Made by a program: the position numbers and the translations under genes. A stretch of 62,000 bases of DNA from NCBI GenBank assembly GCA_012295275.1, contig CM022673.1, positions 12,558,288 through 12,620,287 on the forward strand. The letters are read 5' to 3'. Source of the DNA: Chrysomallon squamiferum (lineage: Eukaryota; Mollusca; Gastropoda; Neomphalida; Peltospiridae). Shown here one piece after another: positions 1 through 11,590 of the stretch (positions are counted from its first letter, which is position 1; each line of letters opens with the position of its first letter). The notes below the pieces were generated by a model. The model was not told the origin of the DNA, did no database searches, and saw only the letters and a program-made list of their open reading frames with translations.

Positions 1-701
1 ATACATTCACAATTGCATACATACATATATATTTGTACACTTTACCTTTCTGTTTTGTTCCCACGCTTTAAGAAAACATCTGTTCCTGAACTCAGCTGTT
101 CAGTACGAATATTCCAACATACAGAGCAACACCCGCATTGATTCTTAATATACGTACATTTGACAGCCACAAATAAAACGGTACTATTTATAAAACTGTG
201 TTCCGAGCTGCACAGACACCTCTATATACCCACAGAACTGAAAATACTGTGATAAATACGTTTCCATAGCCACGCGCTGTCCTCAGTACGTCTAACGACA
301 GCGCTAGAATACTGTGATAAATTTGATTATTTCTTTAATTAATCTTTTTTCCCATTATTGAATTTAAATACTGTTGTGCACATATTTCTTCACTAATTAT
401 GTTCTTCTGTTTTCCAAAATGTGTGAACATTATCTTTTGAATAGCGTGATAAATATTTTCGCCAACATCTAAGACTTCTTTACAAAACGTAGAAAAAAAG
501 AACAAAAAAAGTTAAATAAAAACCTTACGAAGATTGTGGTGGTTTTCGCATTTTTTCCACCATCTTTTCACTATGATTTACGTTCTTCCCATTTCTCGAA
601 AATTAAAATCTTCGATTATGGTCGTGGATTCAGCAAAAATTTGAATGGTCAAAAGAGATTTTGTTGTCAAACCGTTAAGATTTGACTTATGATCAGGTTT
701 A
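1..701. other. Complex AT-rich sequence, no gene seen
   Basis: No open frame of useful length, tRNA-like box or recognisable transposon end is visible. A weak local repetition of the phrase ATACTGTGATAAAT occurs near 245 and 309. Confidence 0.6.
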
Positions 702-1062
702 GCAAAAACGTCTCGAAATCAATATTGTTTTTCACTTGTGATTGATTCTCTGTGTTTGGAACGTGAAAACAAGATGAATAGTTACGTTACGACAAGACTA
801 ATAAAAGATGCCTCAACGTCAGTTTTGTTTTTCCATTATGAATGATTCCTTGTCTAGAACGTGAAAACAAGATGACGAAAAAAAAAGACTCTGCTCTCTC
901 TCTGAACGGTTACGTTACAAGATTAAGAAAATACGTCTCGAAATCTGTCTTGTGTTCCAGTTGTGAATGATTCCGCATGTCTAGAACGTGAAAACAAGAC
1001 GATGTCGAAAAGACCTCGCTCTCTGCCAGTGATTACGTTACAAGACTAAGAAAATACCACGC
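702..1062. repeat. Three-copy degenerate tandem repeat, ~100-127 bp unit
   Basis: The phrase ACGTGAAAACAAGA recurs at 761, 859 and 986. Each copy is preceded by a version of TGTGAATGATTC and followed by GTTACGTTACAAGACTAAGA and a phrase near CGTCTCGAAATC. Spacing is 98 then 127 bp; the longer unit gained an A-run and a CT-rich insert. The copies are visibly diverged, so this is an old local amplification. No coding frame runs through it. Confidence 0.85.
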
Positions 1063-1269
1063 GTGATTTTGCTCGCTGTATGCTGAGGGTTGTTTCACCG
1101 CAAGAGGTTTTACTTCGAGTCGTTTACGAACGTGTATCATTTAAGGATATTGATTGTAAATACGTTTTCGCTGGTCATCGCTTTTTACACAATTCTACTT
1201 CAGACGCGTGTTATTTTTTTTTTATATTAATATCGCCGTTAGACGCGATATTCAAGTACCGTACTCAAA

Positions 1270-1490
1270 CTTAAATTATTTATTTGTCTGTTAATTTAAT
1301 TTAATTTTATTATTTATTTATTCAATTATTTATTTTTTTTTATTTTTTTATTATATTTATTAATTTATTCATCCATTCATTTATTTATTTACTTATTATC
1401 TATCTATCTATTCACTTATTTTAATTTTTTATTTTTTATTTTTTTTATAATTTTATTTTACTATTTTTTATTATTATTTCTTGATATTTT
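1270..1490. repeat. TTTA/TTAA-type low-complexity tract
   Basis: About 220 bp made almost only of T and A with a wandering 4-bp TTTA period and occasional TCTA/TTCA words. It follows a 64-codon open frame (1080-1274) that has no recognisable protein character. Confidence 0.9.
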
Positions 1491-2209
1491 TTGTGCCATA
1501 GACTAAAACGCATATTCTAGCTCTGTTTGCTCTCTGTAAGCACATTATATTCATGTTTAATTTTCATCTTTTTTGTTCATATATTCATTTCATTCAGCAG
1601 GACTATTCCGCTTATTCTTTTTCTGAATTACAGTAATCAGTTCACAAAACACAACGTCATCAGCAAGGCCAACGTCATCACTTCTCAAAGACTTGACTAC
1701 ATTTCAGACATCACGGCTAAAATGGAAATGTCAGCTTATTGGCACACTTTCTCGAGCATTTCCCTAAAAAGGTCTGGCTTTCAAAACGTCTTAGTTATTC
1801 TTACGCTTCTAAACCAGAATATTTTTTTTTCTCTGGAATCCTAGGATGCCTTTTTTGTGGCTCTTCTGAAGGAAGCGTTTTTCAGTCGGAGTAGAAAAAG
1901 GTCATCCTTCATGTATCCACTGACCTAAAATTCTTAATGTCTTTTAACAACAAGTTCTTGTCATTTTTAAACGGTGCATCGGGGAGTGTGTTCTGTGTTT
2001 GTAGGAACGCGATTGATTTTGCCATTAATTTTACTTACGATGGTTTTGCAGCTGCAGTTATGAGTCGTATTGTTCGTAAGATGTTTATGCTGACGATGGT
2101 CAAAGTGTTCTGTCCTTGATGTTAGAATGACGTAGCGTTCGCAGTAAACAACGTGGCTAATGTAAACGTCGAAAAAGAGAAATGTGTATCCACTTTTGTC
2201 ATTATAACA

Positions 2210-2304
2210 GTGATGGAGATGATTATGACGACGATGGAAATGATAATTTGAAGATAAAATTGTTTGGTAATTTAGTTTGGTGTTGCTGATGACGATGTTG
2301 ATGT

Positions 2305-2346
<42 letters not shown>

Positions 2347-2580
2347 CGATGGAAAATAATGGACATACATTTTGGGCTTGGGAATGATTAAGATGGTGAC
2401 CAAGACGATGATGATGACTATGAAGATGATAACGATGACGATTATAATGATAACGACGACAACAATGGAAGTGATGATTTAAATATAACATTCTGAGGAA
2501 ATACAATTTGGAGATGATAATGATGGTGATTGTGATGATGACTATGATGACAATCATCATCATCATGAAGATGATGCAAA
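2210..2580. repeat. (GAT)n microsatellite with degenerate flanks
   Basis: A pure GAT run occupies about 2305-2346, inside a wider field of ATG/GAT/GAC words reaching 2575. The opposite strand gives a 199-codon frame (1967-2566) rich in Ile and His, which is translated repeat rather than a gene. Confidence 0.93.
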
Positions 2581-3586
2581 AGAAAGCATGTCATGGAAAT
2601 AGTATAAAGATTACTTCTTGCACTCAGTTAAGAAAATGAACACAAATATATTCTAAGAATCATAGACGTGCATAACTTCAAACTAACAAGATACATCTAT
2701 GGACATAAAGTAATAGAAACTTAGAGAGCTGATGAATGTATTTTCTTAGTACACATTCTCGTCCGAAAATATATTGTATCTTTATTTCAATCAGTCTAGC
2801 TAAAGAAATTGAATCATCGATTAAACCGCCCACCACAAGCCAGACAAATTTTAGAAAGTCATTTATTAATAAGACTTTTTATTATTATTATTTTTAATTT
2901 TTTTCTTTCACTACAGTTAATAATTTAAAAGACAAAGTACTTGTATCCTAAAAATATCTTTCAAAAATATAATCTATATTTATAAAACTTACATATTTAA
3001 ATTCTAAACCTATTTTGCATTTATATTCATAAAAATTACATACTTATAATGTAAAAATATATGGTATTGTATTTATATATATATAACTAAATATATATAT
3101 CTTCCAAAATACATGTATTTATATATTCAAATGATTTCTTTCTTGAAATATGCTATATTCGTATTAATATAATCAGTGATAAATTTACAGTTCTGTATTT
3201 ATATTGTCTAAACATTTATCTTCTAAAAATACACGTATTAATATATTTAAAGTATTTCTTTCTTAGAAAATACTATATTTGTGTTAAAATAATCAATCAA
3301 ACAAATAAGTTTTCACGAAAACAAACAAACAAGTTTTTGCATTGCAAACAGAAGACATCCGTTTCATTCCCGGATAAGAATCGAACTTAAAACTAATGGC
3401 ATTTCTTTCAGAATTTAACCATATTTTAACAGTGTTTATTTATTAGTATAATTTTATCGACTTTGAATTATAGAATACACGCTCGCTCTCTCAAAATCTC
3501 TTGCATCCATCACTTTCTTTCTGTCAAGCGCAGTGTATCTATCTTTTACGTTTAATCTTTTAGTTTTTGGTTTTATGTTCTTGTTG
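2581..3586. other. AT-rich complex sequence with one SINE-like fragment, no gene
   Basis: Very AT-rich, with repeated words such as CTAAAAATAY and TATTTATAT between 2940 and 3290 that may be a highly decayed tandem repeat. No open frame of interest. Confidence 0.5.
3362..3435 (-). mobile_element. Possible tRNA-derived SINE fragment
   Basis: On the minus strand, AAGTTCGATTCTTATCC resembles a Pol III B box (consensus GGTTCGANNCC), and ATGGTTAAATTCT about 35 bases upstream of it could be a decayed A box. Only the head is recognisable. Chance similarity cannot be excluded. Confidence 0.35.
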
Positions 3587-3610
3587 TTTTTTTTTTTTTT
3601 TTTTTTTTTT
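3587..3610. repeat. Poly-T tract
   Basis: An uninterrupted run of 24 T. No target-site duplication or element body could be tied to it. Confidence 0.97.
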
Positions 3611-3683
3611 GTGGGTTTTTTCACTTTTACTAGTGACTTTCACTTATTCTCTTTCTGTATCCCTCATTTTCTTTTTCTTTTTC

Positions 3684-3697
3684 TCTCTCTGAATCTC

Positions 3698-3745
<48 letters not shown>

Positions 3746-3746
3746 C

Positions 3747-3830
<84 letters not shown>
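3684..3830. repeat. (CT)n microsatellite, interrupted
   Basis: Two CT arrays are separated by the insert GAATCTCATATT. The insert itself occurs twice (about 3691 and 3742), so the interruption was copied together with its CT flanks. The 125-codon Ser-Leu frame across it is repeat translation. Confidence 0.98.
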
Positions 3831-3833
<3 letters not shown>

Positions 3834-3910
3834 ATCCTTCTAACTGTAGACAGTCTCTCTTCTATTTTACTCTTTCTGTTAGCAGCACTAGCAGAACTAA
3901 TACCACTTGA

Positions 3911-4440
3911 TGTTTTACACGTCGTTGTTATTTTTTAATATTCTTGTTTTTACCACTGATCTTCTGCTTCCATTAACTGTGTAATAATTCATGTTTCATT
4001 TCTTTTCATTCTTAAAATTATTCCATAGTCTGTGCCGCTATTACTTTCTTTTTTCTTTAAACCCATTAGTATCAAGATATAATTATAGACACATTTTTTT
4101 TTATGTTTTCTAATGGAACTTCAGTCGTAGAAGTATCGATAGAACACAATGACTAGAATCCTTCTCGAGTTATTCATTTCCACCAATGACAGATGAAACC
4201 ATATACGATATACGTCTGGAATTTGAATCAGAAACATAAATGTGGGACATCTATTTTTGGTCTATAGTTTACAAGTTGTAGAAGAAAAAACTCTGAATAC
4301 CGTATCAGAAATAGTCATACAAAGATATTTTTTATAAATCTATCAGTGATAATGACTTAATATTTCAATGTATTAAATTTAAAGGAAATATCAAGTTACC
4401 TTTAAAATCATTTTGGCAAGAAAGCAAAACAAATGTTTGT
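3911..4440. other. Complex sequence, nothing recognised
   Basis: No open frame, RNA gene or repeat structure of note in this 530-bp stretch. Confidence 0.6.
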
Positions 4441-4748
4441 ACGTGTGCATATATGTTCGCATGTAAAGGTGCTTATGTGTTTGTTTTGTCTGTATATGTG
4501 TGTACATATATATGTTTATAATATATGAATGTGTACATGTGTACAACGTATATGTGTATGATAAATGTGTATGTGTATTTGTATATCAGAATATGTGTAA
4601 ATATGCCAGTTTGTATGTGTTTGTATGTATGTATTTACGCATGTATGAATATATGTATGAATATGATTGTATGTATGTATTTACGCATGTATGAATATAT
4701 GTATGTATGTGTTTCTCTGTATGTCTGCATGGACATGTGTCTGTGTGT

Positions 4749-4779
<31 letters not shown>

Positions 4780-4780
4780 G
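4440..4780. repeat. Imperfect TGTA/TG tract with (TA)n core
   Basis: Irregular TGTATG, TGTGT and TATG words end in a pure TA run at about 4750-4774. Long Cys-Met-Tyr-Val frames here are repeat translation. Confidence 0.93.
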
Positions 4781-4867
4781 TCTGTCCGGCTGTATGTATT
4801 TTGTTTCCATTACTAGAGAAGGACGTTGTTACTGTGACGAAATCAGGATTTTTCCTCTTTCTTGCAG

Positions 4868-4950
4868 GATTCCTAGAAAAAATCTACAGCAAAGATGGCG
4901 CGGCAGCCGTCTTGAATTATTTTACAGAAGCCCCACAGATGTTTCGATAA
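4868..4950 (+). other. Candidate terminal coding exon (weak)
   Basis: A pyrimidine tract and acceptor (TTTTTCCTCTTTCTTGCAG) end at 4867. The next bases read, after two leftover bases, as FLEKIYSKDGAAAVLNYF, then eight more residues and a TAA at 4948-4950. Third positions are more GC-rich than the surrounding AT-rich DNA (TTC, ATC, TAC, GGC, GCC, GTC). A possible AATAAA lies at 5384-5389. No upstream exon or protein family is recognised, and 26 open codons can occur by chance. The same bases hold AAAGATGGCGCG, a YY1-like word, so this could instead be a regulatory site. Confidence 0.15.
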
Positions 4951-5439
4951 TTAGAAACGACTCTGCTCGTTAAGTGTTTGATAACAGAGGCTCCCGGTGT
5001 TATAATACAAAGGGCTATAACCAGTCAATTTCCGGTTAACGTTCGTCCCGAATTTGTCGGGATTTTCTCCCCAATCAGTGATATGTATACCAAGGCCATG
5101 GTTTCCGCACGCTTCCGTCAGTAAACGGGAAATGATGTGTAATTTAGTTATTCAGCTCTGCTAATTAAAAACCAGGAATCAAAGTGCATGAGTCTCTGAT
5201 TCTGCTACAGCTGTCAAAAAAAAAAAAACACCCCGAAGATATTGAAAATATGTGTCTGAAGATTTTTCCCATTTGTAAAAGACCGGATTTACGTATGAGA
5301 AAAGTATTTGCCGTACGGGCAAAATAAGCAATAGTGGTCAAGATATAAAATAATAATTACAAAAAGTGAAACATATTCGACAGAATAAATAGAAAATGAA
5401 TGAATATTTGTTTAATGACATATTTTATTGCTGAATGTC

Positions 5440-5443
<4 letters not shown>
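4951..5443. other. High-complexity sequence, no gene recognised
   Basis: This stretch has ordinary base complexity, unlike its surroundings. It contains a short hairpin (TCCCGA, 5-base loop, TCGGGA near 5046-5062) and a 13-base A run at 5217. Its preservation between microsatellites makes it a candidate conserved non-coding block, but I cannot test that. Confidence 0.4.

Positions 5444-5534
<91 letters not shown>
5444..5534. repeat. (TC)n microsatellite, pure
   Basis: About 91 bp of uninterrupted TC dinucleotide. Confidence 0.99.
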
Positions 5535-5538
<4 letters not shown>

Positions 5539-6360
5539 CTACAGTATTATGCATTACATGATAAACCTGGTCTCAATCAGACGTCACGATTTTCACGAGA
5601 TTAATCTCCTGATTAAACTCAGCTCGCGATAAGCGGCCATTTTCTTCTGGTTTTTTTTTCGTTTCACTGGGTAACTCAGAACAGAAGTCAAAAGTGATCA
5701 CTCTCACTATCAGTCACTTCTGTAAGAGACACAAATCTACACAGACTGTGTCTGATAGAGATGTCAACCTGACGTGTACATTAGAAAGTAGATAGATGGA
5801 TAAAGGCATTGATCGCGTATTGAAAGAGCCAGCAAATTATAGACAGGTGGGTTCGAAGATCGCATCCTTACACCGGTCTTACAAACAGCAGAAGGAAATA
5901 AGTAATAGCTGTGCTATACAAAAGGACTGGCCTGTACTTAATTCATTAGCAATGGATTTCAGGATCAACCATCTTTAGCGCATTAATTAGACTCTAATAT
6001 CTAAGATCTGGTCCTGTGTTTTTTCCTGTCTACGGGTAGGTTAATATAATGGATCGCTTGCTGCTATAAGTACCTCATAACACAGCAAAAGCTGGGTTTC
6101 TCTCCCATTAATTTCGTCTGATATTTAACAATCCCCCAACCAACAGTTAAACAAAGATATATACCATATACGACAGTCAAAAGAGACCAGGCATACTTGA
6201 ACCGTCAATGGATGTAGACACGTTTCAAATAGTTAACTGGCTGAAACAGATGTTCAGTTGTTAGGACGCTGCTTAATTTGTTTTTACGTCTCTGTGGACT
6301 GGTGCATATAAAATAGTTCACCCTGCTGATGTCGTAATATATATTACATTAATGGACCTT
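5535..6360. other. Complex sequence, no supportable gene
   Basis: A 60-codon frame (5796-5978) has no recognisable features. A B-box-like phrase GTGGGTTCGAAGATCGC sits near 5846, and a SINE-tail match lies at 6026-6050 (see separate entry). Confidence 0.5.
6026..6050 (+). mobile_element. SINE tail fragment shared with 30.05 and 44.29 kb
   Basis: TGTCTACGGGTAGGTTAATA matches the conserved tail seen at 30047 (TGTCTACGGGAAGGTTCATA) and 44290 (TGTCTATGGGAAAGAACATA). It may be the end of a decayed element whose head lies around 5830-5870. Confidence 0.5.
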
Positions 6361-6515
6361 TTAAAAATAATAATTAAAAATAAATAAAAATAAAAATAAA
6401 TAAATAATAGTGTTAATACTGATCATAGTGATTATGATGATAATAATAATAATAATAATAATAGTGATAATGATGTTGATGACGATGATGATGATGATGA
6501 TGATGATGATGATAA
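6361..6515. repeat. Compound AAAT / (TAA)n / (GAT)n microsatellite
   Basis: AAAT words at 6362-6410, TAA units at 6440-6462 and GAT units at 6481-6512. The minus-strand poly-Ile frame is an artefact of the repeat. Confidence 0.95.
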
Positions 6516-7630
6516 AATTACCCAAAATTACCTTTTTCAGCAAATTCTTTTTAAACGAAGATTAACAAACGTAATATATTGTTACACCAAATTAATACAC
6601 GATGTCATTTTCTTCGTTTTCAGAAACATTCTATTTTCGCCTTTATCACAAAGGAAGATGCTTCGTCATTGACGAAACGAAGCCTAAAACTAATTTAGAA
6701 AATTAGTTATCAATGGTTATGCGGAAAGTCATCGATATACGGCGCATTACGAAAGAGAAAATGAAATAAGGGATTATAATTATGTGCAGCTGCTGCTTGA
6801 AATTAATGTTTATAATTCTCACTAATACATCGAGGTGCGTTGTAAAGGTGTGGTTCACATTATTATAAGCTGATTTTTCCTTTTCGTTCTGCGAGTGATG
6901 AAAATGGTTTAAAAAGAAAGAGGAAATGAGGTTATTTTATTTGTAGACGTTGTAAACGAGAGGAAAAGAAAAAAAAAAGCTTTTCGTGTGATCAATATAG
7001 ATGCAAGCAAGGCACACTTTCTGCTCTCTCTGGTTCCACACAGATATGTTTTATCAAGATATGCTCTTTACTGTGTTTTGAAACTATGCTTGTGTAACAT
7101 CCCTTGCTGTTAACCTTTCAGTACACATGCTGGATAGAAGCTTATCGCAAAATAGTTGTAAAGCATGTTGAACTAAACAGAAGTTATTATTTCAAAAATC
7201 GGGCAAGACATCACAAACCACGAAATTTTAATAAGTACAAACTAAAAGAAAAATATTGAATGAATAAGACGACCATGGTCGAATGCACAAAGACGTGATG
7301 CCTTAATTATAGAGCTGTGACTTTCAAAGAGAAATGATTTTTATTAGAAAATAGCAGAAAAAGCACCTGATAGGAGAAGAGCATGGTAATGGTTCACATT
7401 CTTCAAAATATGTTTTATTTGTTATTTGTCTCTTTCACTTCTCTTCACTTATCCCTTGAGGGTCTAGGGGCAGGGCTTGGCACAATGGGTGAAATTATTT
7501 TTACGTCTGTTGAATAATTCAAAATACCAATCGAAACTTTAATAAAACTGGTAATGCTTCAAGACAAAGAAAGACTTGGTGTATAATTGGAATTTGTTCA
7601 GAACTGGAATTTGTTTTATCCGAAACCAAC
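6516..7630. other. Complex sequence, no gene seen
   Basis: About 1.1 kb without an open frame over 60 codons. It holds one small perfect palindrome, TTCGTCA-T-TGACGAA at 6662-6676, and nothing else I can name. Confidence 0.55.
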
Positions 7631-7697
7631 TAAATAAATAAATAAGTAAGTAAGTAAGTAAGTAAGTAAATAAGTAAGTAAAAAGTAAATAAATAAA

Positions 7698-7729
<32 letters not shown>

Positions 7730-7731
7730 GT
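7631..7731. repeat. (TAAA)n/(TAAG)n microsatellite
   Basis: A TAAA array switches to TAAG between about 7643 and 7680, then returns to TAAA until 7731. Confidence 0.97.
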
Positions 7732-7795
7732 ATTAAAATTATAAACATTAAAACAATACTAATGATCATCCGTAGCCCATACTGCTGTAAAAATG

Positions 7796-7935
7796 AAAGG
7801 CCTTGAAAATTGTGTTTATCAAATATCGGTATTTATAGTAAATTCTTATAAATAGATCAATATTTTTAGATTTATCACAGAAATCCGATATCGTTTATCT
7901 TAATAATGAATTTAAAACAAAGCCAATGCAGATCC
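7796..7935 (+). repeat. Diverged direct duplication, copy 1
   Basis: Aligns with 8062-8204 at a near-constant offset of 266-269 bp. Shared landmarks in order are AAAGG.CTTG.AAA.TGTGTTT, GATATCG.TTATCTTAA, TGAATTTA and AGATCC. Identity is roughly 70% by eye. It may be two copies of an unrecognised element rather than a local duplication. Confidence 0.75.
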
Positions 7936-8061
7936 TAACTCGTGTCCATTTGGCTGTTAAAACAGATTAAAATTGTATTTGACGTAAAGAACTGTTTCTT
8001 AAAATTACATTAATATATTTAGCTTTACCATCAAAAAAAAAAAAAAAAAGAAAAAAAAGGA

Positions 8062-8204
8062 AAAGGTCTTGTAAAGTGTGTTTGTCGTATAACAGCATTC
8101 ATAATTAACTGCTATAAAAATATCAGTTTATACTTACAACAAAACTGGGATATCGCTTATCTTAACTGTGAATTTATATCCGTGCATAATCTTTATTAGA
8201 TCCA
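8062..8204 (+). repeat. Diverged direct duplication, copy 2
   Basis: Partner of 7796-7935. A poly-A stretch (8034-8049, followed by further A-rich words) lies just upstream of this copy and not of the other. Confidence 0.75.
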
Positions 8205-8324
8205 CTGTTATTACCAGTTTCTGTACCAATTACAGGCCAACGAACATTTCATTTCGATTAGTTTACTTTATATTCAGCTGTATTTGTGGTTTGTTTCAAA
8301 ATCCTTAGAAACGATATTAACACG

Positions 8325-8345
8325 CACACACACACACACATACAC
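8325..8345. repeat. Short (CA)n microsatellite
   Basis: About ten CA units. Confidence 0.95.
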
Positions 8346-8647
8346 TAGTGAACAAGTCATTAATTACTTTCTGTTTAATGTTTTCAAAAACTTACTTGTA
8401 TTCGCTTATATCTGTATATTATGTTGTTTTACTAGTGGCCATTCTCTACTAATAATAAGTTTGTAATATTCAAGTCCCAAACCGTTTAAAAAGCACGGTG
8501 GTCGTTATTTTATCTCTGAAGGTATTTGACGTGGCGTTGTACGTTGTGTACAGTGACGTTTCAAATAAATAAACAAATACAATTAACACATACAAATAAC
8601 ACCATTATTTTTATATCTTTGACAAGCAAAACACCTTCTTACTAAAC

Positions 8648-9058
8648 TTACCATGGATAATATTAATCTTGCCACTGATAAAATTAAATTTGCACAAATA
8701 ATATTAATCTTCACACAGACTACGTTTATCTCGCCACAGATAATATTAAACTTACCCCATATAATATTAAACTTACCCCATATAATATTAAACTTACCAC
8801 ATATAATATTAAACTTGTAAAATATAATATTAAACTTGCCACATTCAATATTAAACTTACCACATATAATATTAAACTTGTAAAGTATAATATTAAACTT
8901 GCCACTTACAGTAATAGATTGCCACAGATAATACTAAACCTGCCAAAGATAATATTAAACTTGCCACGGATGATATTAAAAATTAATTTGCCATAGACTG
9001 TATACAACTGGTCACAGATAATATCAAACTTTCCACAAATAATACTTAACTTGCCAAA
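8648..9058 (+). repeat. 21-bp minisatellite, ~19 copies
   Basis: The core ATAATATTAAACTTACCACA recurs roughly every 21 bp. The central copies (about 8746-8900) are nearly identical, while both edges are decayed. Variants alternate ACTTACC, ACTTGCC and ACTTGTAA. The spacing is close to two helical turns of DNA. Confidence 0.93.
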
Positions 9059-9800
9059 CTCTTTACTCGTGATTTGAAAGATAATCTATCTATTGTCAAA
9101 GATTTCCTATTAAGAACTCTTTTTGTGACATTGTCGTCAGTTAATCTCTGAAACGAATCTATCTCCTGTCACTAAACTGAAATCACTTTAACTTCTAGAG
9201 ATGTATCTGCTTTAATTTACTGTAAACAAAGCTGCATCTTGACACAGACGTACATTAGAATACTTTTAATTTAATATTTAACTTAATACTTAATCTGTTT
9301 AAAGGGGGGGAAAAAGACCTAAAATATTGATCTGTCTGCAGTTGAGACCAATGTATTCACTCAAAGGACTGTCTGATATTTTGACTATAACGTATTCTAA
9401 AAGAATTCCCTGGAACGACGTCATTACGTTATCTTGTGTGTGTTTCAGTATCTCTTCTACACACAGCAGAAATCACTGACATCATGACATTTAAAATATT
9501 TATTTTCCTGCACTTGACACACAAGTGACTCGCTCTGTGGTCATGTTTTATTCAGAAGTGTTCCATATGACGATATTTGTGTGTTACTCTCAGAACCTCC
9601 TACACGTGATGCAGGAATCGCTGGTTTGAATACGTCTGTACAATGTTTATTTTCTGCAGATAGTTGGAAAGACTGTTTGCTGTTTTAGCGTTGTCTTGTA
9701 GTACCAGAGCTTGAACATTTTAAACTGCTACTGAGAAGAAGTCAGCTGCACTGAATACCAGTTGGAATATTTACCTTTGTTTTGTATATCGCTCTAAGAC
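9059..9800. other. Complex sequence, no gene seen
   Basis: No open frame above 60 codons, no RNA gene and no clear repeat. A seven-G run sits near 9305. Confidence 0.55.
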
Positions 9801-9813
9801 ATTCCTATTTCAT

Positions 9814-9992
9814 TTAAATTTATTTATTTATTTAATTTTTTATTTATTTATTTTCTTGTTTGTTTGTTTATTTGTTTATTTGTTTTATTTTCTCGCTATA
9901 TGTTTATTTGCATGCTTGTTTATTTGGTTCGTTGTTTGTTTTATTTATTCATTTTGATTATTTCTTCTTTTATTTGCGTTTATTTATTTAAA
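9814..9992. repeat. TTTA/TTTG low-complexity tract
   Basis: Tetranucleotide TTTA and TTTG words with scattered substitutions. Confidence 0.93.
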
Positions 9993-10584
9993 AAAATAAA
10001 AAGACAAAATTATACTGTATTCATCTAACAATGTATAGTTTACACTTCATGGGTCGATGTAAATATTTAATTTGCATTTCTTTTTATTTCTTATCTTTAG
10101 TATTATGATTAAGTTCTACATCAGAGCATCACAGCATTGCTGAATTTTATCTAATTTAACTAGTTCAGAAGATACGTCTTCAAAACATTTTACTTCCTAC
10201 CGAAGTCAATGTCAATACACATATTCAAAACAATTTCTCATCTCTAAGATACTGAATGTACATGTATCATGACGTATCTTGTATCAGATCCTGTTTCAAT
10301 GCAAAGTCACGGTATTTGCACATGATATTAAATGTATTATTATAATTTTGGTCTAATCAATATTTCGGTGTATTCTGAATTACACTAAGACAACACAAAA
10401 TGAAAAAGAGCGTGACTCTAGAAAATGAAAAAAAACTAACGATCCGTTTCACAAAATCTGAATATTGACGTTTTCTTCTGAAAACGTTTAACTGCGTGGT
10501 TTAACGTTTCACTGTTATTTGGTCGAAAATTGTTTCAATCAGCCGTTTAGACGTGAAGGCCAAAAATTGTTCTTTTAAAATGTT
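9993..10584. other. Complex AT-rich sequence, nothing recognised
   Basis: No open frame or repeat of note. It ends in an 11-G homopolymer at 10585-10595. Confidence 0.55.
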
Positions 10585-10623
10585 GGGGGGGGGGGAATGA
10601 TGTAAAGAGTTTAGTTGTTTTTG

Positions 10624-10733
10624 TTTTTTTTTTTTTTTTTTTTTCAATATTCAGAGGTCAGATCTGCAGTCTTCCTCACTTGTAATTATGAATTAAACAA
10701 AGTTTATTTAATGACGCCTCAAAATAATTTTAA

Positions 10734-10802
<69 letters not shown>
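10624..10802. repeat. Poly-T tract and (TTA)n microsatellite
   Basis: A run of about 21 T at 10624-10644, then about 22 TTA units at 10736-10802. The 65-codon frame ending in poly-Ile is repeat translation. Confidence 0.97.
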
Positions 10803-11086
10803 CATGCAATGATGTGAGAGAGAGTAGAAACCCGCTTCTATCCTTCAACGGGCTTTTTTTTTAATCTAAATGACTAATGACAACTGAGAATTTGTTATAT
10901 ACACCGTATCGTCTTCCACAGAAAAAGCATTCTTTCTGGTCAATCACTATTAAAAACTATCTAGAACGGGAAATTAAAGCTCACGATCCAGACTGAAATT
11001 TATTAGAGCACTAAGAAGACTATAACATATTACGATTCTATAAACATGGTGTTTAATCGCCGTAGAAGAGCTCCAAATAAAACCAG

Positions 11087-11590
11087 TTTTTACAAGGTAT
11101 GCGATTGCATACCTCTTGTATCTGCGATCCTGACGTCGTTTCAGGAACCCTCAGTACAACAAACAATTGTAGATTTTTTTGTTATTAATAACCGAGTTGG
11201 TTATGTGATCATATACCTCTATCTGCCACGCTGGTACATTTGGAATCGTTAATACAACAAACAAAATAGAAGTTTTATTAATAACCGATATGGTTATATG
11301 ATTATATACCTGCATCTGCCAGGCTGGTACATTATTCAGGAATCCTTAATACAACAAACAAAATAGACGTTTTATTAATAACCGAAATGGTTATGTGATC
11401 ATATACCTGTATCTGCCACGCTGGTACATTCTTCAGGAATCGTTAATACAACAAACAATATAGAAGTTTTATCAATAACCGAGATGGTTATATGATCATA
11501 TACCTGTACTTGCCACCATGACACGTTTTCTGGAACTCTCAGTATAACAAAATTGCACTGAAAGTTTATTAATAACCGAACTAAACATCT
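11087..11590 (+). repeat. 97-bp tandem repeat, ~5 copies
   Basis: The phrase GGAA(T/C)C.TTAATACAACAAACAA begins at 11144, 11242, 11339, 11436 and, decayed, 11532, giving spacings of 98, 97, 97 and 96 bp. Each unit carries TTTTATTAATAACCGA, ATGGTTATATGATCATATAC and ATCTGCCACGCTGGTACATT. The middle copies are most alike. The 68-codon frame at 11046-11252 is not conserved between units. Confidence 0.95.

Noticed and set aside
1967-2566. 199-codon minus frame rich in Ile and His
   Set aside because: Runs through the GAT microsatellite field.
10826-10862. Terminator-like AACCCG...CGGGCTTTTTTTTT
   Set aside because: The stem is only 5-6 bp with a 14-base loop, and a bacterial terminator has no meaning in this context.
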